Below, in pieces: positions 1 to 13,420 of a stretch of DNA of 64,000 nt; position 1 is the first letter of the stretch, and each line of letters begins with the position of its first letter. Source of the stretch: Calliopsis andreniformis (Eukaryota; Arthropoda; Insecta; Hymenoptera; Andrenidae); the NCBI RefSeq assembly GCF_051401765.1, contig NC_135064.1, positions 28,618,001-28,682,000 on the forward strand. The letters run 5' to 3'. The notes beneath the pieces were generated by a model that was given only the letters and a program-made list of their open reading frames with translations, searched no databases and was not told where the DNA came from. The translations under genes were made by a program, and so were the position numbers.

Positions 1-1024
1 AGTCATCGTGATACGCGTATTATTATATTATATTATACTATATTATATTAAATTACACTACATTACGTTACATTACATTATATTATACAACACGAGCACT
101 GTACGATAGTATGTTTGTCTACTTAACAGTGTTTACTTTCACATGTCGTGTCCTTGCTCCGGCCTAACCCAGATGTTTCTGACATTTTACCTGATATTCT
201 GTTCCTCTGTACTGTATATATTCACATACTTCATATACATGTATCCCCATTTTGTTAACGTGTACTTTCAGGAACAAACAAATATTTCAGGAATGTTTGG
301 GTTAAAATAGAATCGAACGATCAATGGTAATACTCGAATGAGAAACAACATAAAAATCGTAAAAAAAAAATAAAAAATTGTCAAAAAAAAAAGAAACGTT
401 CGTGATGCATTAAGCGGCGAGATGAAAGTTTAAAGTTGTAGGTTAATCCCTTCGTAACGATAATGAGAAATATGTGTATGTACCTATGCACAGCAATTTT
501 TATACTCTCCGCATAATGTATAATGCGAAATGGTACATTCTGTGTTCGTGTGGTAACACCTTGAAAATTTGATTGTGGATAAATTGCAGTTGACGTAAAG
601 CACACGAAGAATAGGTGCAGTTCTTCCCCTTTACCGTAAGAGATTCTATAGAACCGGCCGTCGCGTTGCATGACATGTAACAAACTTGCACTATTGTAAC
701 ATGTTGAAATGACGTCGCGGTTCGAAAGCGGCTACTTCTAGGCTTATTCCTTGCGAGATGTTTGCAGCCGTAATTCCACTTACATATTTCTAATCGTAAT
801 TTATCCGATTCGTTGAAGCTGAAAAAAGTGAAGTGAATTCTCGCAAGAAAAAAGTCTCAATAGTCGTTAATATGTGTCGATATCGAGTAGCCGACGCACT
901 GGGTCGCGTTAAAGTAGCACAACTGGTGACGGAGACATGTTCCTTGTTCAATGCTTGCCTAACGTCTAACTTGGTTCGCGTCTGACCGACCCTCACTGAC
1001 CTGGTGGTTCGTTCGCTCGCTCAG
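1..1024. other. Upstream intronic DNA of Rabconnectin-3A, no gene seen
   Basis: The first 100 bases are a degenerate TATTA/ATTACA low-complexity run. No convincing exon was found. A reading frame of about 40 codons near 130-260 on the + strand has no recognisable similarity. Because the Rabconnectin-3A exon at 1025 begins in mid-protein, this stretch is most likely an intron of that gene. Confidence 0.5.
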
Positions 1025-4000
1025 ATGAAGGGGATGCCCGCTTTTCCTGGCTCCCACGACCTGCGTTTCTGTCAGTTTGTTGCAGATAGGAGCAAACACT
1101 TATTGCAACCGGTGAGATTAACTTCTAACAGACCCTAGCCTGCATAATATCCATAGTATCCTAGTACCAGTAACTGTCTTCGGTTTTCTCCGTTGACATT
1201 TTTTTTCTTTTTCTCTTTTTCTTTTCTCCCATTGAAGCGTTAACGATACGCTTCACATCGTAATGTCGTAAGCGTCATGTTTGACTTTGTAAAATATCGA
1301 CTAATCTTTCGTTTTTCGCTCAAAAAGAATCTGTATCTATTTATTGCATTATCTTTGTATACTTCATACGTGTACTAGTAAAAAAATACAAACACGAATG
1401 ATCGCTTACGAACCTTACGAACGAGCGACCATTCCATATTATACGAGTACATACACATACATACTGTGTGTATACTGTTGCATATTTAGGAACAATAGTA
1501 ACAGAATGCCTCGGACGCTCAACGATATACAAATACACAACATACGTACATACATACGAACATACATACATACTTACATACCTCGGCAAGGCATGTTGTT
1601 ATTAAATAGTACAAATTACAAAAACCAATCATCCGTACTCTCCTCTAATAGTTCTCGATTTCGCGGTCGCATAAATCATTTAGCGTAGCGACTGCGACAA
1701 TCTTGCTGTGTTTCTTTTTATCACTTATTAATCATTGTCACCATCATGGATTATTACTTGTTGCTATTTGTTCTTATTGTTGTTATACTCCTTTACTTTA
1801 TGTTGAATCGATTGACCCAAAGAGAATGAAAAAATGCAGCAATATTTTTTCAATACAAAATTTATTCTTCTGGTCTTAATCGAAAAAAGTTATTGAAGGA
1901 ATCGATAAGAAAGGAAGAAACCAATCGATAACAAATGTGCGAACTTTTTCTCGCACTGCTGCATGTCCGTTTAGCCGTTCCTTTTCGTGTATGTACTTTC
2001 TTGATCTTAATCATTGTTTTAATTGCAGTACATAATATGATAGTGCCCCATGCTTCGCATCGAACAATCGTTGATCGAAACGTTATCATGAATTTCGTAT
2101 GAGTGCCGAAACACGAAGAGGCCCACTAACTTTTATACTGCATTACACATATCGTTGCGACTTCTCGTCACCGTTCTGTAGAAAAGTCAGAAAACGATTA
2201 CTATATATATTCTACATGTTTCGTTTCAATGATTCTTCGATGTACATACATGCATACATACATATGTACATCTACAAAACGATCGTTTATATTAGGCTTT
2301 TGCTTCCCGAGTCAACGATAAAATAATAGAGCGATAAGGCAGTTCGATAGCATGCGTTTTTTCGAAACGTGTAATTCAGACGAATGTGTACTGTCATTAG
2401 ATAATACGTGTATAGTCCTTACCGCAGTATTTATCCTACATCTCACTATTGTTCACTTTTCGTTGCATTCTGTTATACATAAACGTCGTACGCTAACATT
2501 TACGGAATTAAGTTAATTTTTTCCAAGGAATTTATGCGTGTGTACACTATTTGCGGAATAATGTTATCATTGCAATTGCAAAGTACACTGTGACTCGATT
2601 TAATACCTACTATTATATCTGTTCTAACAGATTCTGAAGCATAAAATCGATGGAATAAGAAGAATCTCTTCGCATCCCCTGTTGCCATTATGTAAGCATA
2701 TGCTAATTGTATAATCTGAAAAGAATTCTAGTTTACGATAACTATTTATGTCATTGATATACAGACCTGACGGGTTCGCAAGATGGCTCAGTGTCGCTCT
2801 GGGAATGGGGACATCAGACTGCTGTAGCGACTCCTAGACAACCAGGAACATTTGCGAAAGTAACTCGCGTACGTTTCTCACAGCATGGAAATAAGTTTGG
2901 CGTAGCTGACTCGGATGGGCATCTCAGTTTGTTTCAAGTAGCCTGCAGAGAAGGAACTGCACGGCCGTTCTTCGTAAGTCTTTCTTCTCGACTACCAATT
3001 CGTCCATTACCCGTGTTCTTCTTGTCTCGTATCTAGAACCTGTTACCACTATCCGTCGTTCTAATCGCCACTTTCTGCTTCAGAATTACCAATGCCATAG
3101 CAAAGTGACAGCTGACTTTGTCTTCCTCGGTGCGTGTAGCTTGATAGCAACGGCGGGCCATGGTTCCGAAGGACGTAACGTTGCACTTTGGGATACTTTG
3201 CTTCCACAAAACAAATCCCTGATTCAAGGTATGTATTCTTCAACATGTCATATTTTCTTGCCTTCTACTTTGTGCATATGTAAGTACATATTACCTCCTG
3301 TTCTTGCTTTACAGGCTTTACATGTCACGAACAAGGCGCTAGTTCGTTAATACTTGCACCTCAGCATCAGTTATTAATCAGTGGTGGAAAAAAGGGAGAC
3401 ATAAATATATTTGATGTTCGACAGCGACAACAACGGCATCGTTTCCAAGCTCATGAGTCGGCTATAAAGTGCTTAGCCCTGGATCCACACGAAGAATTTT
3501 TCGTCAGTGGAGCAGGAGATGGTGATATTAAGGTTTTGTATTTTCCTCTTTATATTTAGATTTTGCTAATTTTTAACCAAAAAATTGTCGATTTCTGAGA
3601 TCCTCTAACTTTGAGAATAAAAATTGTACAGCACTGAGCCTGAGCTCATTTTGAAAGGCAAAGCCTCGCTTTAACTTATCTGTATTTTCAAGAATAGAAC
3701 GGTTTCTATATTATTTTCAGATATGGGGTTTGACCGTCCACTCACTGCTTTACTCTTTTCCTGGAGAACATCCACGATCTAGTTTCTTCAAGAACATTGG
3801 ACAAGTAAATTACCACACATCTTAAGTTCAATTTATACAGCCATCGGGTCGAAGATAAACCATTTAACTCCTGCTCTGAATGTATGATCGACAAGTACAT
3901 ATTTACCAAGTTTCCGCCATGCAAAAATTAAACGTGCCAATATGACTCGTCTTCGACTCTCGCTGACTGTATAAATCTTCATTAAACCTTTAACAATATA

Positions 4001-4145
4001 ATGTAATAACGTGAAGAATATTTTTCAGGGCGTGACACAGTTACATGTTGATTCAGCTGGTCGTTTATTTTCTTGCGGTGCGGATGGATCTATGAAAGTT
4101 CGTCAATTGCCGGAACGTGATTGCGTTGTACACACCTTATATTAA
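1025..4145 (+). CDS. Rbcn-3A: Rabconnectin-3A (DmX-like), C-terminal WD40 part; gene runs off the left edge
   Basis: The DmX/Rabconnectin-3 family assembles and regulates the V-ATPase (RAVE-like complex) and acts in endosomal Notch signalling and at synaptic vesicles. Exons are 1025-1111, 2631-2691, 2765-2973, 3084-3228, 3315-3532, 3721-3804 and 4029-4145 (stop TAA 4143-4145). All have GT-AG borders and matching phase and give the last 306 residues. The C-terminal WD40 repeats are clear: GSQDGSVSLWEWGH, GNKFGVADSDGHLSLFQV, SLIATAGHGSEGRNVALWDT, LLISGGKKGDINIFDVRQRQ, EEFFVSGAGDGDIKIWGL and LFSCGADGSMKVRQL. They follow the end of vertebrate DMXL2 closely. The 61-base exon at 2631 supplies the HKIDGIRRISSHPLLPLY link and proves the exon at 1025 is real. 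The start codon lies outside the window. The gene converges on asparaginyl-tRNA synthetase. Confidence 0.93.
1545..1585. repeat. (TACA)n-rich microsatellite
   Basis: Imperfect CATACATACGTACATACATA units in a Rabconnectin-3A intron. They produce the Tyr/Ile/His-rich spurious frames seen on both strands here. Confidence 0.85.
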
Positions 4146-4947
4146 AGTAATGAGAATATGCTAATCTCCTATAAGCAAATATTTAAAAAACTAAATTAAT
4201 TTGTCCTCAAGAAGATGGATTATTAAATGTTATTCAATATTACATGAACATGCATTTTTCTCGTAAATACTTGTATGTACAAAATTGTACAAATAACGGT
4301 AGTTTCTCGTTTAGGAAATTATAAACGTCAAGATACTTATTACGTTAGATAAAATTTTTTGTTGAATTTATGAATTACATATATCGTTTCTGACAACTGT
4401 GTACGAAAGAATGATTCAGTTTAGAGATTAAAAAGGGAAATGAGCAAAACATATACGTTATACAATTATCGGTAAATATGAATACAGTTGAAGAATCCTC
4501 ATTTGTTGTAGTTTATGTTACGGAAGACAGTTGGTACATGTATGAATGACGTACGTATTAGGTGATGTCCTAGTACTGATGGTATGTACGAGCGAAAAGA
4601 TAGTGATTCTACATAAAAAAAAAATTTAGTCAAAAGTGTAGAAATTTAAAGTTTATTTAAAATTCAAAAACGAATACAGTGATGTCCGCTTAATGGTCAC
4701 AATTATTGCTTAAAATTTTGATCATTTAATAGTTAGTGTTTGCGATAATCTCTGACCTGTGACGATTGAGCAGCCATCGCTATACATACTTTATTTTACT
4801 TTACTTCTTTACCTTTACATATATTTATTTTATAATGGAGTGTACATTCAGTTACATTCGCCAGTATTTTAGTTAAAAGCTCAGTGCTCATAAGTTCGAA
4901 CAGATCTAAATTATTTTCGTTGGTGTACAATGAAGTAAAATTTAAAT
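4146..4947. other. Convergent 3' flank between Rabconnectin-3A and AsnRS
   Basis: AT-rich 3' UTR and intergenic DNA between two convergent genes. An ATTAAA overlaps the Rabconnectin-3A stop at 4141-4146. For the minus-strand synthetase, TTTATT (AATAAA on its strand) occurs at 4824-4829 and 4790-4795, about 120-150 bases beyond its stop. No gene is seen here. Confidence 0.6.
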
Positions 4948-7625
4948 CTAAGGACGACAACGTTCTAAGAAGCGCGGGTAAAGACATACTTCGCGTATGT
5001 GATATCTATTTAAAAGCCAACAAAGAAATCTTTCAAGACCCAGTCCATACCCACCATGTGGACAAGTTCCATACTTTCGCTAAACAGGTAATATGGAAAA
5101 TATTCAAAATCAATCAGTTATACTGTCAATAGTTAGTATTCAAACCAGTACTGTTCAAGCGAAGATCCGCGAGACGTGCCCCCCTCTCCACTTTTACTCA
5201 CTGTCAGGCAAATAATGCAAGGACTAGAGACCGTTATGACAAGCTAACATTTCTATTGTAAAAAAAAAGCTGATGTATACTGTATACAACAGAGGATCGA
5301 GAAAACGATTAGAAGCACAAGTAGGCGAGTGAAGGGCGTTATCGCTGAACAGCGCTGGTTTAGATTAGAGGATTAAAACACTCACCTGATCTGTGTACCA
5401 ATAATACGGTTTTGGATCAATATTTTCACGATGATATCCCTCCAATAATTCATCGTAATCCCAGATACGCATTGAACCACCAACTATCTCACCCACGTTC
5501 GGTAAAAGCACATCTACTGATTCTGTGAGTCGTTTATCATCGGCGCAACGTTGCATATAAAAAGACTTGATTTCCGCAGGAAATCGGCAAAGCATTATAG
5601 GCTCATTTATTGCGTCAGTCATTTTCCTTTCTGGCATTTCTGGAATGTCCTAAAGAAAACGAGTTACTAAATTAATAAAACTGAGGTAGTTTCTTTTTGC
5701 CACTGAAGAACAGTGAAAAAAAAAAAAGGAAAAGTTTGATTAACACATAATGTAAAGTAATGTTTAATGGTTGTACCTCCCCAAATTCATAAAATGTTCC
5801 ATCTTCTTTAGTTATACCATTAGCTCGAAGATACTCGATTGCATCAATATAAGACATTCTCTTGAACGGCTTTTTTGGTACTTTGAAATCTGGATTTAAT
5901 TCTTTGACAAGATGACCAAGAGGTGAGCTTAAGACACGATCAACAACATCGCATATTAAATCTTCCAGTCGATCCAGCAATTCATCGAAAGTAATGAATG
6001 AACATTCTGCCTCTACATGAGTATATCTAAAAATTAAAGACTATATGAATGTCACTTCCATGAATTCAAACTGCACATCTTAAATCTTTTGTATTTACTC
6101 TGCAAGATGACGTCGAGTTCTAGATTGCTCCGCTCGATAAGACTGTGCGATACAGTATACGTCACCCATTGCTGGAAGACAAGTTTCAAGATAAAGTTGT
6201 GAACTTTGAGTTAAAAACGCCTCTTCCCTAAATTTGTAAAATTAAAATATTAAACGATAAATCACTCCCAAAAAATAAACGTGAACTCGAACGAGCAATG
6301 ATTCGATGTGCTTACCCGAAATAATCTAGTTTAAATAATGTTGATCCACCTTCTACCTGTGTCTGTACCAAAGTTGGCGGTGTTATTTCACAATAACCTC
6401 TTTCCTTGTAATGATCTCTAAATGCTTGCATCAATATAGATCTCATTATCAATATGCGAGACGTCTGAAACAAAAAAATTGTAAGAGATTTTGATAATAA
6501 TTAATATATTGAAAAAGTTAATGTTCAAATACTTCTATTGGTGGTCCTCTATTTATATTCTGCTAACTGAACAAAAGTAAATACTTTTACTTATACTTTA
6601 CTAAAAATATACTATTATTGTACATTTTCTCCACGTATCATGATGTGTCTGTTATCTAACTGTACATCTGGAAGAGCTTCTTCGTTTAAGATAGAATCTG
6701 CACCACCAGGAGGAGACATTCCTATCAATCTCCAATAATCAATGTGCAGTTCATGCCCACCTGGTGCCTGAAAACTATAAAATGAAGATTCTCGAACAAC
6801 TTATAGCCAAACATACTGTTTACAAACTAAATACATTTTTTCCTTCTGGTACAGTTTTGAGGGTTCCAAATACTTCGATCGAAGCTTCCGTAGATAACAT
6901 TAACGCATCATAAGTTTGACATAAAATATCATTAAATACACATTGTAGAAACCCAGATCCATCTCTCAATGTAATGAACATAAGTGCCTTCCCTAGAAAT
7001 AATATAATATCAAAATGACATTTCTGAAACAATATATCATTATAAACTGTCATACCTTGCCGTCTAAGCCTATGTACCCATCCAAAAAGTTTTACTCTTT
7101 GATTTCTGTAATCAACACCTTGTTGAATTTTTATGCGGATGGCAGGTGGTAAACTATCATCTTCCTGAATTGTAATTGTTTTAGCTTCTTCTAGATTCTT
7201 TAATCTTTTTTCTTCATCTTCCAACAACTTCTTTTGTTTATCTTCATTTTTATATTGTTCTCTCACCCATATTTTCTGTACTTTTTTCAATTGAGATTTG
7301 GAAACTAGTTCATATTTTTTACCATCTTCCCGAGAATCTTGATAGATTGGCGGAAATGGTTCTTTTCCAGCATGATGCATTGCTCTTAAAACTGTCTTAA
7401 ACGGATTCAATTCGGTACCCTTACCTGTCTCATCGTTTCCATTTTTCTGTGATGTATAAATTGCATCTAAAACGGGCATGCCTCTATGAGTACGTGTTAG
7501 ACGTTTGACATTTGAAAATAAAAATGATGTATTATAACTGTAAAAATGTTTGATACTCCTTGAAACTGCTATTACAATCATAAAAATTTACCCGGCATTG
7601 GAACAGACGGCTCTTTCTTAGACAT
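4948..7625 (-). CDS. AsnRS: Asparaginyl-tRNA synthetase, cytosolic
   Basis: A class IIb synthetase that charges tRNA-Asn with asparagine using ATP. Exons in transcript order are 7625-7592, 7481-7056, 6992-6835, 6767-6624, 6464-6316, 6227-6099, 6026-5777, 5649-5386 and 5079-4948. They total 1686 bases and encode 561 residues; the human enzyme has 548. The N-terminus has the animal-specific extension (about residues 12-110) with a Lys/Glu-rich helical stretch. An OB-fold anticodon-binding region follows ([20 protein letters not shown]). Motif 2 is [21 protein letters not shown] (around residues 325-350), and motif 3 is [11 protein letters not shown] near the C-terminus, ending [12 protein letters not shown]. 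The last exon is easily missed because its complement (4884-5132, +) also reads open. The start ATG at 7625 gives MSKKEPSVP. It is head-to-head with GCP2, 583 bases between start codons. Confidence 0.95.
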
Positions 7626-8208
7626 CCTTTACCTATAAAATAATTTCCTTTTCTATCTTTTTTTTGCTTTCTTCGATACTTTCCCACTCCTTTTCTAAAT
7701 ATTACAAAGTTAACTTTAACTTAATTATGCTTTATCAAGAGAAGAATTCAAAATAACATGTACTTCATTTTCACAGATGTTGAAGAAATAAGGCTGATGC
7801 AATTGATAGATCTTTATAGAAGAGGTTATCTTAAACCACGGTGGTATGCCGTGATGACAAATAGTAAGTACCGATTCCACATGTGTAATATCAGCACAGC
7901 AGAGATCATATGTATGCGGCTTAAACCTTAAACCGTTGCGGTCGTTTACAGTTGTTTAATGTGAAGTAGTCCTATTTCAAAGTAGCCTTCTTATCTAACT
8001 TAACCTGGTGTGACCCGGTGAACATAACCAATTACAGTAATATTAAATGTAAACAAATGTTTCAAATGATAATCCAAATTACATTTTTTTAAATATATTG
8101 TTTAAATATGTTAACAGTTTTAGTATTTCTAATTGCAACCATAATATTGTAAAGGACTAAAAAATATGTAATATAAAGCATTGAACAATCGTTCATTGAT
8201 TTAAAAAG
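7626..8208. promoter_or_regulatory. Shared divergent promoter region, AsnRS and GCP2
   Basis: The 583 bases between the two start codons must hold both 5' UTRs and both promoters. No TATA box or clear initiator could be assigned. The stretch also contains the 57-codon frame at 7758-7931, listed separately. The divergent placement is seen in the sequence; shared regulation is inference. Confidence 0.5.
7758..7931 (+). CDS. Possible small protein (57 aa) in the AsnRS/GCP2 divergent region
   Basis: An ATG-started frame beginning MYFIFTDVEEIRLMQLIDLY and including RRGYLKPRWYAVMTNSK. The middle (about residues 7-36) has protein-like composition, unlike the surrounding AT-rich noise. That part is bounded by a possible acceptor (TTTTCACAG, ending 7776) and a good donor (GTAAGT at about 7863), so it could instead be an internal exon or a 5' exon of a GCP2 isoform. 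I do not recognise the family and assign no function. It could be chance. Confidence 0.25.
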   Translation: MYFIFTDVEEIRLMQLIDLYRRGYLKPRWYAVMTNSKYRFHMCNISTAEIICMRLKP

Positions 8209-11200
8209 ATGAGTGAATTCAAATTACATCACTTAGTGGTTGAATTAATTGGCCTATTAGGGTAGGTAGAAATAAAATATTTCATAGCCAATTAAGTGAT
8301 CCTTACTCAATACAAAAATTTTATATTAAGCCTTATAAGTGATCATAAAAATATTAAAAATACTAAATGATTGAATAGATCATCATCTGCACCAGAAAAA
8401 CATGTAGAAAGATTACAGAAAGAAGGTATACCTACAAGCACAAGTGCTTTAACTATTGTTGCATCGCAAAGCTGTATTCGTAGTTTAGCAAACAATTCTC
8501 CTATTCCTGACCTATTTCTTCAAAAATATGAAGAGTTAAAAGCAAAAAAGTTAGTAGCTTTATCCATTGACTTTCTTATATACTACCATCACGAACAAAC
8601 AAGATTAACAACTAATTTTCTTTGTTTTTTAGGGTAGATTTATTGGGTTTATTTGTTCAAGTTCTAGAATTAATATCAAAAGACAAAGAACTAAAAAATT
8701 ACTTGGCTAAACAAACATCAATGTTAATGTCAAATTCGACAAAAAATACTGCCATTACTACAGATGATTTGCCACAGGTTTTTTTCTTTATTCTACTTAT
8801 ATAATGTTATATTACTTTAATATGCTTTTAATGTTATATTATGATGCTATACAGATTTGCAAAAATGTAATCAAAGCTGCTGTTGAGGGAGAAAAAAAGT
8901 TAAATAAACAAGTAAGTACAGTTGCAAAAAAAGCAGAGCCATCTATAATTAAACACAATTGGGTTCAAGAGAGGCCTCGAATAACTTGGGATTTCTACAA
9001 TGAATCAAATGCAATGCAGTGTCAGAGTAAAAAGTTTATATAAACTAATGTTAATAGTTAATTCAAACAGTTTTCTAAAGAATAATATATTTACAGAAGT
9101 TGTTCCTGCCATTTCTCAAGAATCCATATTACTTTGGGATATTTTATACTGTTTAAAAGGTATAGATGGTTCTTACATTGTATCCGAACCTTTAGCAAGC
9201 CCATATGCAGTGAAAACATTCAATGTAACTTCAGATGTTTGTAAGAAAAAAAATGAACTTAGTTTTATTGAATAATTCTTGAACATGCTAAAAGTATATT
9301 ATAAAGTATCATGCCATTATCATTTGTAGGTATATCATACAAACAGATGGCACAGCAAATATTACCTCTTGCATCTCATTACTCCATGACAGCTAGATTT
9401 GTAGAAGAAAAAATTTTACCAGAAGAAGGTCAAGTAAATCACGCTTTGAGGGGAGCTATAAAAAGTTTACTAAAAGATTACTTAGTACGTGTTGTATTAT
9501 GGTATTGACAAACATTCAAATATGGATAATTACCAACAGAGCTAAGTCATTGTTTTTTATCCGTTATGTTTCAGCTATTTGTTGTACAATTAGAAACAGA
9601 GCATGTGCGTGGCAAATTAAATTTACAGAAACTCTGGTTCTACATTCAATCCACCATGATTACAATGTCCATTCTTAATCAAATCACATCCACAATATGC
9701 AAGGTCAGTTACTTCATTTTCTTTATTCTATTTTTTATAGACTATTTTTTATTTTATTAAAAATATTTCATATTAGGCACATGCAAAAGGTGGGAAAGTA
9801 CTAAGTCTTCTGCATGAACAAGCAAATAACATTAGTGGTGAAGTAAAATTTAAAGAGTTATGTTTATTTCTTATACAAACGGCAAGCGTTCCGTACATGC
9901 AAATATTGGAAAAATGGGTCTACAAGGGGGTAATATGTGATCCATACGAAGAGGTAAATTTAATTCGTTTATTAGATTGTGACAATCTATGAACTTGACT
10001 ACCTATTTTAGAAAAACTTATTATATTATCCATTAGATGTTTCTTTCAGTTTTTTGTCGAAGATAATGAATTAATTCATAGAGAAGAGTTGCCTATAGAT
10101 TATTCTGCCGATTACTGGGAAAAAAGATACACTATGAGACCAGAAAGGATTCCTACCTTTCTAAATGAACATGCACAAACAATTTTAAGAACTGGAAAAT
10201 ATTTTAATGTAATTAGACAATGTGGTATGTTACTCCTTAATATGAATGTAAGATTATAATAAGGACAGTAGGACAATATAATTTAAAGGATGGTCCTTTT
10301 GATTACATGATTAGGGAAGACAATCCAATGGGGAAAACAAGAACCATTAATTTATCAACACCAAGGACAAAAATATATAGCTGCTATCGATAGAGCATAT
10401 TCTGAAGCTGCTAAAACTTTATTAGAGGTTCTCATACACGAAAACGATTTGATGGGAAGGCTCCGTAGCGTAAAAAGTTATTTTCTTCTTGCACAGGGAG
10501 ATTTTGTAGTAAGCTTATTTGATCAAATATTTTACTATAATAACTTTCTATACGTCATTTTGACAAATTTATATCATACAATTGAATTATAGGTCCAATT
10601 TATGAATCTCTGTGAAACAGAATTAAATAAAAATATGTACGATATTGTAATTCATCGTTTAGCATCTCTCCTCGAAGTTGCATTGCGTATGTCTACTGCA
10701 GACTCAGATCCATATAAAGATGATTTGAAACTTGAATTATTACCATATGATCTTCAATTCCAAATGTTCAGAATACTTTCCATACAAACTAGAGAAGAGA
10801 AAGGTAAATTTAAGTAATACATACGTAAGTATATCGAAATTTCTGGACATTCTTCACAATGATATTGCCTGTTTCAGAATATTGTTTCCAAACAGAAAAA
10901 ACTTTGACTGGTTTGGAAGCATTTGTATTTAACTATGATGTTAAGTGGCCTGTTTCCTTAATACTTAACAGGAAGGCAATAGCGTGTTATCAAATGCTAT
11001 TCAGACACTTGTTCTATTGTAAATATATTGAAAGACGTTTATGCAGGTAGTTACATACATTGTATACTTGTCATTTTTTAAATATTTTCACAACACGTAA
11101 GAAATAAAAGTAAAAAGTAATTGCAACAATGTGGTATTTTAGGGTATGGGTTAGCAATAAAATTGCAAAAACTTTCACCCATAACGTGGCAATGTCATAC

Positions 11201-13420
11201 AGACAAGCATTTTCTTTACGACAACGAATGCTCGATTGTATTCAACACCTGGCATATTACATGATGGTTGAAGTTATTGAACCAAATTGGCTTACATTCA
11301 TAAATAAGATGAGTAAGGTGTGATATTAAAGTCTTTATTGGGGAATCAATCATAGACAACTTGTTTGCAATAAAAAATTGTATTCATCAAGTATAAAACT
11401 TCACGTTTAGGTCAGCAATGTAGATGATGTTTTAAGTGTACACCAAGACTTACAAGATAGTTACTTGAAAGAATGCATGCTGACAGATCCCGACCTTCTG
11501 GGCTGTATTACGGGTATCTGTACTGCATGTATCGAATTTTGTAATTTTATGGAGGTAAGTTTTATAAACTAAATGTATTACTATATAAACGTATACAGGT
11601 AATGCAAATCTATAATGTAGCTGTACATATATCACGATTGCTGAAATTATTTCTAACTGCGGAAACCTCTTTATTTCATTTTACACGCTTATCGTCTATA
11701 CTATTCGATAGTATAGATAGTTTTTTTAGCTTGTTGTTATGCGGCTAGAATTGATTTCATCAACCGTATAAATGTACCAAATAAAAATTGAACTTTTTCT
11801 TTAAGTTGCATTTCTTCCACTGATGCCTTTTAAATGGCTTTATTAATTACAATAACATAAAGATGCTACAGGTTTCTTTTCTAAACAAAGTGAAATATAC
11901 CTGTTATCGAGGTACATTACGCTGATGTTTTTCTTAGTATTTGTCTGAATAGTGCGCAATATAAACATCGAATAAATCTGCATAATGTATTTATTAGTAA
12001 TATCCAATTATAAACAGTAGACTTTATTGTATATTAAACGTCTGTAGTAAAGATGAAACATTAATTGTAAAGTAAATCTTAATATTTTGCTGACGTCAGC
12101 GTATGAGCCCATACTACATTGACGCCGAATTGACTTCCATGATTGGCACCTATCAGGAAGATGTCTATGATTCCGAGGTACATCTCAAAAGTTATAACTG
12201 CTACTATACATTTTTGTAGTATTAGAATCATGAGGCCTTTTTTTATAGCAACCAAATCGATATAGACATCACTTTTACATTATCATTTATTAGAAATATG
12301 TTTTATAGGAACTTCTGTTGTTTCATTTGAAATTGAAAACATACACGAGGAATATTTTTTGTTTTGTGAGCACACATATGTACAACATGTACTACGGAAA
12401 GCAATTGTATTGTTGCATGAAAATTTTATGTTAAACGTGAATACATAAAAATTATATATTCTTAAATGGGTATGAGTATCATTGCATAATATGAATTAGA
12501 AGATATTTGAAAATAAACACTTTTTTTACAGTCATTAATGTTCAGTTGTATTGTACGAACATGCATGAGAATTACACGCTACAGTTTTTAATAATGATCT
12601 CTTTCTTTGTAGTTTCTTTCAATTGAAATTATTTTCTCTTTTAATTGCCATAAACAACACAAAAACTTAATTAACTGAAATCACAATGATATCAATATTG
12701 CTCACATGGAATCCATTTAATTGAATTTTTATGTTTACTTATGGCAATTAGTAAAATAAATTTGAACAACATATTCAGATCTTATTGTTATCGTTTGTCA
12801 ACAATTTTTGTAAAATTACTAGAGGTTGTATAGATTCTCTCTACGGTGATTTATGATTTTATTGTCAATTTCAGCTATTTTGGGTTTAAATATATTTGCT
12901 TCATCAGTTCCAACTTATACTATCGTACATCGATAATGTATAATTTATAAAAATTTATTCATATGCATAATGTATGCTTCTTAATTTTGGTTCATCTAAA
13001 GATTCTAAGATATATTGTCAACAAAGTCAGAAATTAAAATTTTCGTTGTTTTATGTAATTTATTAGGAAGAGAATGAAGACCTGTCGAAAGAGAAGGCAG
13101 CAAGTTTTGAAGAAACAATTGTATCGCTGGACGAAAAATTTACACAAGTATTAATCCGTCTGCTAGACAGAATCTGTGATTTAGGATGTGATAATAACAA
13201 TGAAAAACTTCTAAATGTCTTCTGTAGGTAAGTTATTTGTCATCAGTTCGTATATATATTTTTAGTCTTTACATCGTAATAATATGAAAAGGAAGTGTTT
13301 TCGATAATACTGCTATACTTGTAATATTCTATTAGGCTAGATTTCAACTTATTTTATACCGATATTCTGGTACAACGTGGAGGAGAAAAGGCTGCGACAC
13401 AAGAAGAAATCTCAGGCTGA
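8209..13420 (+). CDS. Grip84: Gamma-tubulin complex component 2 (GCP2/Grip84)
   Basis: GCP2 pairs with GCP3 and gamma-tubulin to form the gamma-tubulin small complex that nucleates microtubules at centrosomes and along spindles. Seventeen exons: 8209-8261, 8379-8549, 8633-8777, 8855-9026, 9097-9240, 9330-9484, 9575-9703, 9777-9953, 10050-10224, 10315-10508, 10593-10803, 10878-11046, 11143-11317, 11411-11554, 12100-12177, 13067-13227 and 13336-13420. They join in frame to 845 residues. The start MSEFKLHHLVVELIGLL matches the human MSEFRIHHDVNELLSLL. Conserved blocks include GQVNHALRGAIKSLLKDYL, KLWFYIQ, ASVPYMQILEKWVYKG (GCP N-terminal domain), GDFVVQFMNLCE, LEVALRMSTADSDPYKDDL, LTGLEAFVFNYDVKWPVSL and MLFRHLFYCKYIERRLC (C-terminal gamma-tubulin-binding domain). 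Introns of 545 and 889 bases precede the last three exons. The gene converges on painless. Confidence 0.95.

Noticed and set aside
1341..1688. Overlapping Tyr/Ile/His-rich frames on both strands
   Set aside because: Produced by the TACA microsatellite in a Rabconnectin-3A intron.
4884..5132. Open frame of 82 codons on the + strand
   Set aside because: It is the complement of the last AsnRS exon (4948-5079), whose minus-strand reading gives the class II motif 3 and the conserved C-terminus.
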